The translations under genes were made by a program, and so were the position numbers. This document shows, piece by piece, positions 62,604-64,000 of a stretch of 64,000 bases of DNA (position 1 is the stretch's first letter; every line of letters starts with the position of its first letter). The stretch lies in NCBI RefSeq assembly GCF_029016285.1, contig NZ_CP091975.1, forward strand, positions 1,798,001 through 1,862,000, read 5' to 3'. Source of the stretch: Vibrio sp. DW001. Its GTDB lineage: Bacteria > Pseudomonadota > Gammaproteobacteria > Enterobacterales > Vibrionaceae. The notes under the pieces were generated by a model. That model did no database searches. It was not told the DNA's origin and saw only the letters and a list, made by a program, of their open reading frames with translations.

Positions 62604-64000
62604 ATGGCACACTCGTGTTATCACTGCGGTGAAGATGTACCAGAGAACACGGATTTTATTGTCGAAATACTTGGTGAAACAAGGGAGATGTGTTGCCCAG
62701 GTTGCCAAGCTGTCGCGCAAACTATTATAGATAGTGGGCTGGTTAGCTATTATCAATACCGCACTGAAAAGGCAGAAAAAGCAGAACTTGTGCCTGAACA
62801 GTTGCAAGCGTTAATCAATTACGACAACGAGGAAGTTCAATCCGAGTTTGTACGTAAAAGTGCTAATACTTCAGAGGTAACGCTTTCTTTAGAGGGGGTC
62901 ACTTGTGCGGCTTGTGCTTGGTTAATTGAAAAACAGATCAATGATAAGCCGGGCGTAAACTTGATTCGTGTTAACACCACGACCAATAGAGCAATAGTAA
63001 ACTGGGACAATACTCAAACTAAATTGAGCGACCTTCTGTCTTCTATCCATAGGCTTGGCTATAAAGCGGCCCCGTTCGAAGCTGATGCCCATGAAGCCAC
63101 CTATCATCAATCTATGAAGCAGTACTTGTATCGTTTGGGTATCGCAGGCTTAGCCTCAATGCAGGTCATGATGCTTGCCGTCGCGCTATATTTTGAAGTT
63201 TTCGGTGACCTTGATACTGAATTCAAACAATACCTCCGCATCGTCAGTTTATTATTTGCCACACCCGTTCTGCTCTACTCTGCCCTACCTTTTTACCTGA
63301 ATGCATGGCGTAGCATAAGAGGCCGAACACTCGGCATGGACGTACCAGTGTCTATTGCCTTAATATTCGCTTACGTGGCCAGTGTTATTGCGACGGTACA
63401 AGAACAAGGCGAGGTCTTCTTTGAGTCCGTATCAATGTTTACCTTTTTCTTGCTGCTGGGTCGATTCTTAGAGATGAGAGCAAGAAGGAAAGCGGCAGCC
63501 GCGAGTGCTAACTTATTAAAACTGATCCCGGCGATGGCAACTAAAATAGACGGGACTCAAGTACCAGTGCGCGTATTACAGCCGGGAGACCGTGTTCGCG
63601 TTTTGCCAGGTGAGCATATACCCGCAGACGGCCTAATTAAAGATGGTCGCATTCACGTTGATGAATCGATGCTTACTGGTGAATCTATCCCTGTGGTTAA
63701 AAGCGTTGACGACAACGTCTATGCTGGCAGCATTAATACTGACGAGGCCTTTGAGTTGGAGGTCACCGCAACCAAGGCGGAATCGATGTTGGCGAGCATT
63801 GTTCGCCTTCAAGATGAAGCCCAGATGACGAAACCGAAGATTGCTCAGGTCGCTGATGTTATCGCTCGATATTTTGTTGCCGCAATCCTAACGATAGCAT
63901 TTGCAACATGGTTGTATTGGCAGCAACATCAACCCGACGACGCATTCTGGATCATGTTATCGGTTCTTGTCGCCACTTGTCCTTGTGCGTTATCACTTGC
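62604..64000 (+). CDS. ccoI: copper-transporting P-type ATPase for cbb3 assembly (3' end outside window)
   Basis: P1B-type ATPase that supplies copper to CcoN for the CuB centre. The window holds 465 codons plus two bases of an open frame that continues beyond the right edge. N-terminal cysteines occur in CYHCGED and MCCPGCQAV, then a heavy-metal-binding domain with GVTCAACAWLIEK; helices follow, the actuator motif VDESMLTGES, and the frame ends in the metal-translocating CPC motif (ATCPCALSLA) just at the edge. The catalytic DKTG and nucleotide-binding domains must lie outside. The ATG at 62604 follows AACAGAGAATCACT. Confidence 0.94.
   Translation, partial: MAHSCYHCGEDVPENTDFIVEILGETREMCCPGCQAVAQTIIDSGLVSYYQYRTEKAEKAELVPEQLQALINYDNEEVQSEFVRKSANTSEVTLSLEGVTCAACAWLIEKQINDKPGVNLIRVNTTTNRAIVNWDNTQTKLSDLLSSIHRLGYKAAPFEADAHEATYHQSMKQYLYRLGIAGLASMQVMMLAVALYFEVFGDLDTEFKQYLRIVSLLFATPVLLYSALPFYLNAWRSIRGRTLGMDVPVSIALIFAYVASVIATVQEQGEVFFESVSMFTFFLLLGRFLEMRARRKAAAASANLLKLIPAMATKIDGTQVPVRVLQPGDRVRVLPGEHIPADGLIKDGRIHVDESMLTGESIPVVKSVDDNVYAGSINTDEAFELEVTATKAESMLASIVRLQDEAQMTKPKIAQVADVIARYFVAAILTIAFATWLYWQQHQPDDAFWIMLSVLVATCPCALSL

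Noticed and set aside
1..64000. CRISPR arrays, tRNA or rRNA genes, intact insertion sequences, prophage
   Set aside because: No regularly spaced direct repeats, no cloverleaf with a T-loop of GGTTCRA type, and no transposase, integrase or phage proteins were recognised by eye; a covariance-model scan would be the decisive test.

Overview
The window is chromosomal DNA of a gammaproteobacterium, almost certainly Vibrionaceae (Vibrio or a close relative). The reasons are moderately AT-rich DNA, gene orders shared with Vibrio and E. coli (letA-letB-rsmF, msrC-proQ-prc, pyrD-zapC-rlmL-uup, rmf-fabA-ycbZ-matP, ccoNOQPHI), and Vibrio-type families (DUF3466 with a GlyGly-CTERM tail, DUF3634, DUF2835, giant NAD-glutamate dehydrogenase, PBPRA1643-type SEC-C protein). 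Both ends are cut: a YccA-like membrane protein at the left and the copper ATPase ccoI at the right. I see no rRNA, tRNA, CRISPR array or intact insertion sequence.

Region 1 (1-10.7 kb): yccA-like gene, a general amino-acid ABC transporter (aapJQMP, with a hairpin after the binding-protein gene), a siroheme-synthase gene whose methyltransferase half is reduced to a short remnant, yajQ and an AroH-type DAHP synthase, an orphan degenerate C-terminal domain of PEP synthase, a DUF4442 hotdog protein and the S1-domain protein CvfB.

Region 2 (10.7-41 kb): core genes for rRNA modification (rsmF, rlmL), envelope lipid transport (letAB), RNA chaperoning (proQ), proteolysis (prc, pepN, ycbZ), glutamate catabolism (gdhB), pyrimidine synthesis (pyrD), division (zapC), translation quality control and hibernation (uup, rmf), unsaturated fatty-acid synthesis (fabA) and terminus organisation (matP). 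A perfect matS site lies inside rsmF and matP itself is encoded 29 kb away, so the window probably lies in the Ter macrodomain.

Region 3 (41-58.6 kb): accessory DNA. It holds three diguanylate cyclases, two RidA-family proteins, a zinc-ribbon threonine-synthase-like PLP enzyme paired with a RidA and a convergent LysR regulator, a sulfatase gene remnant, a GyrI-like protein divergent from a RidA gene across a promoter region with a consensus LexA-type box and a consensus FNR-type box, small metal-binding proteins, a PQQ-type sugar dehydrogenase, a HAD phosphatase, and a chromate transporter with a divergent LysR gene. This is where the least-described biology lies.

Region 4 (58.6-64 kb): the cbb3 cytochrome oxidase operon ccoNOQP followed by the assembly genes ccoH and ccoI.

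Many starts were moved downstream of the longest reading frame because a Shine-Dalgarno sequence and family alignment favour an internal ATG; these choices are stated gene by gene. All assignments rest on reading the sequence and on remembered family features; no database search was run.
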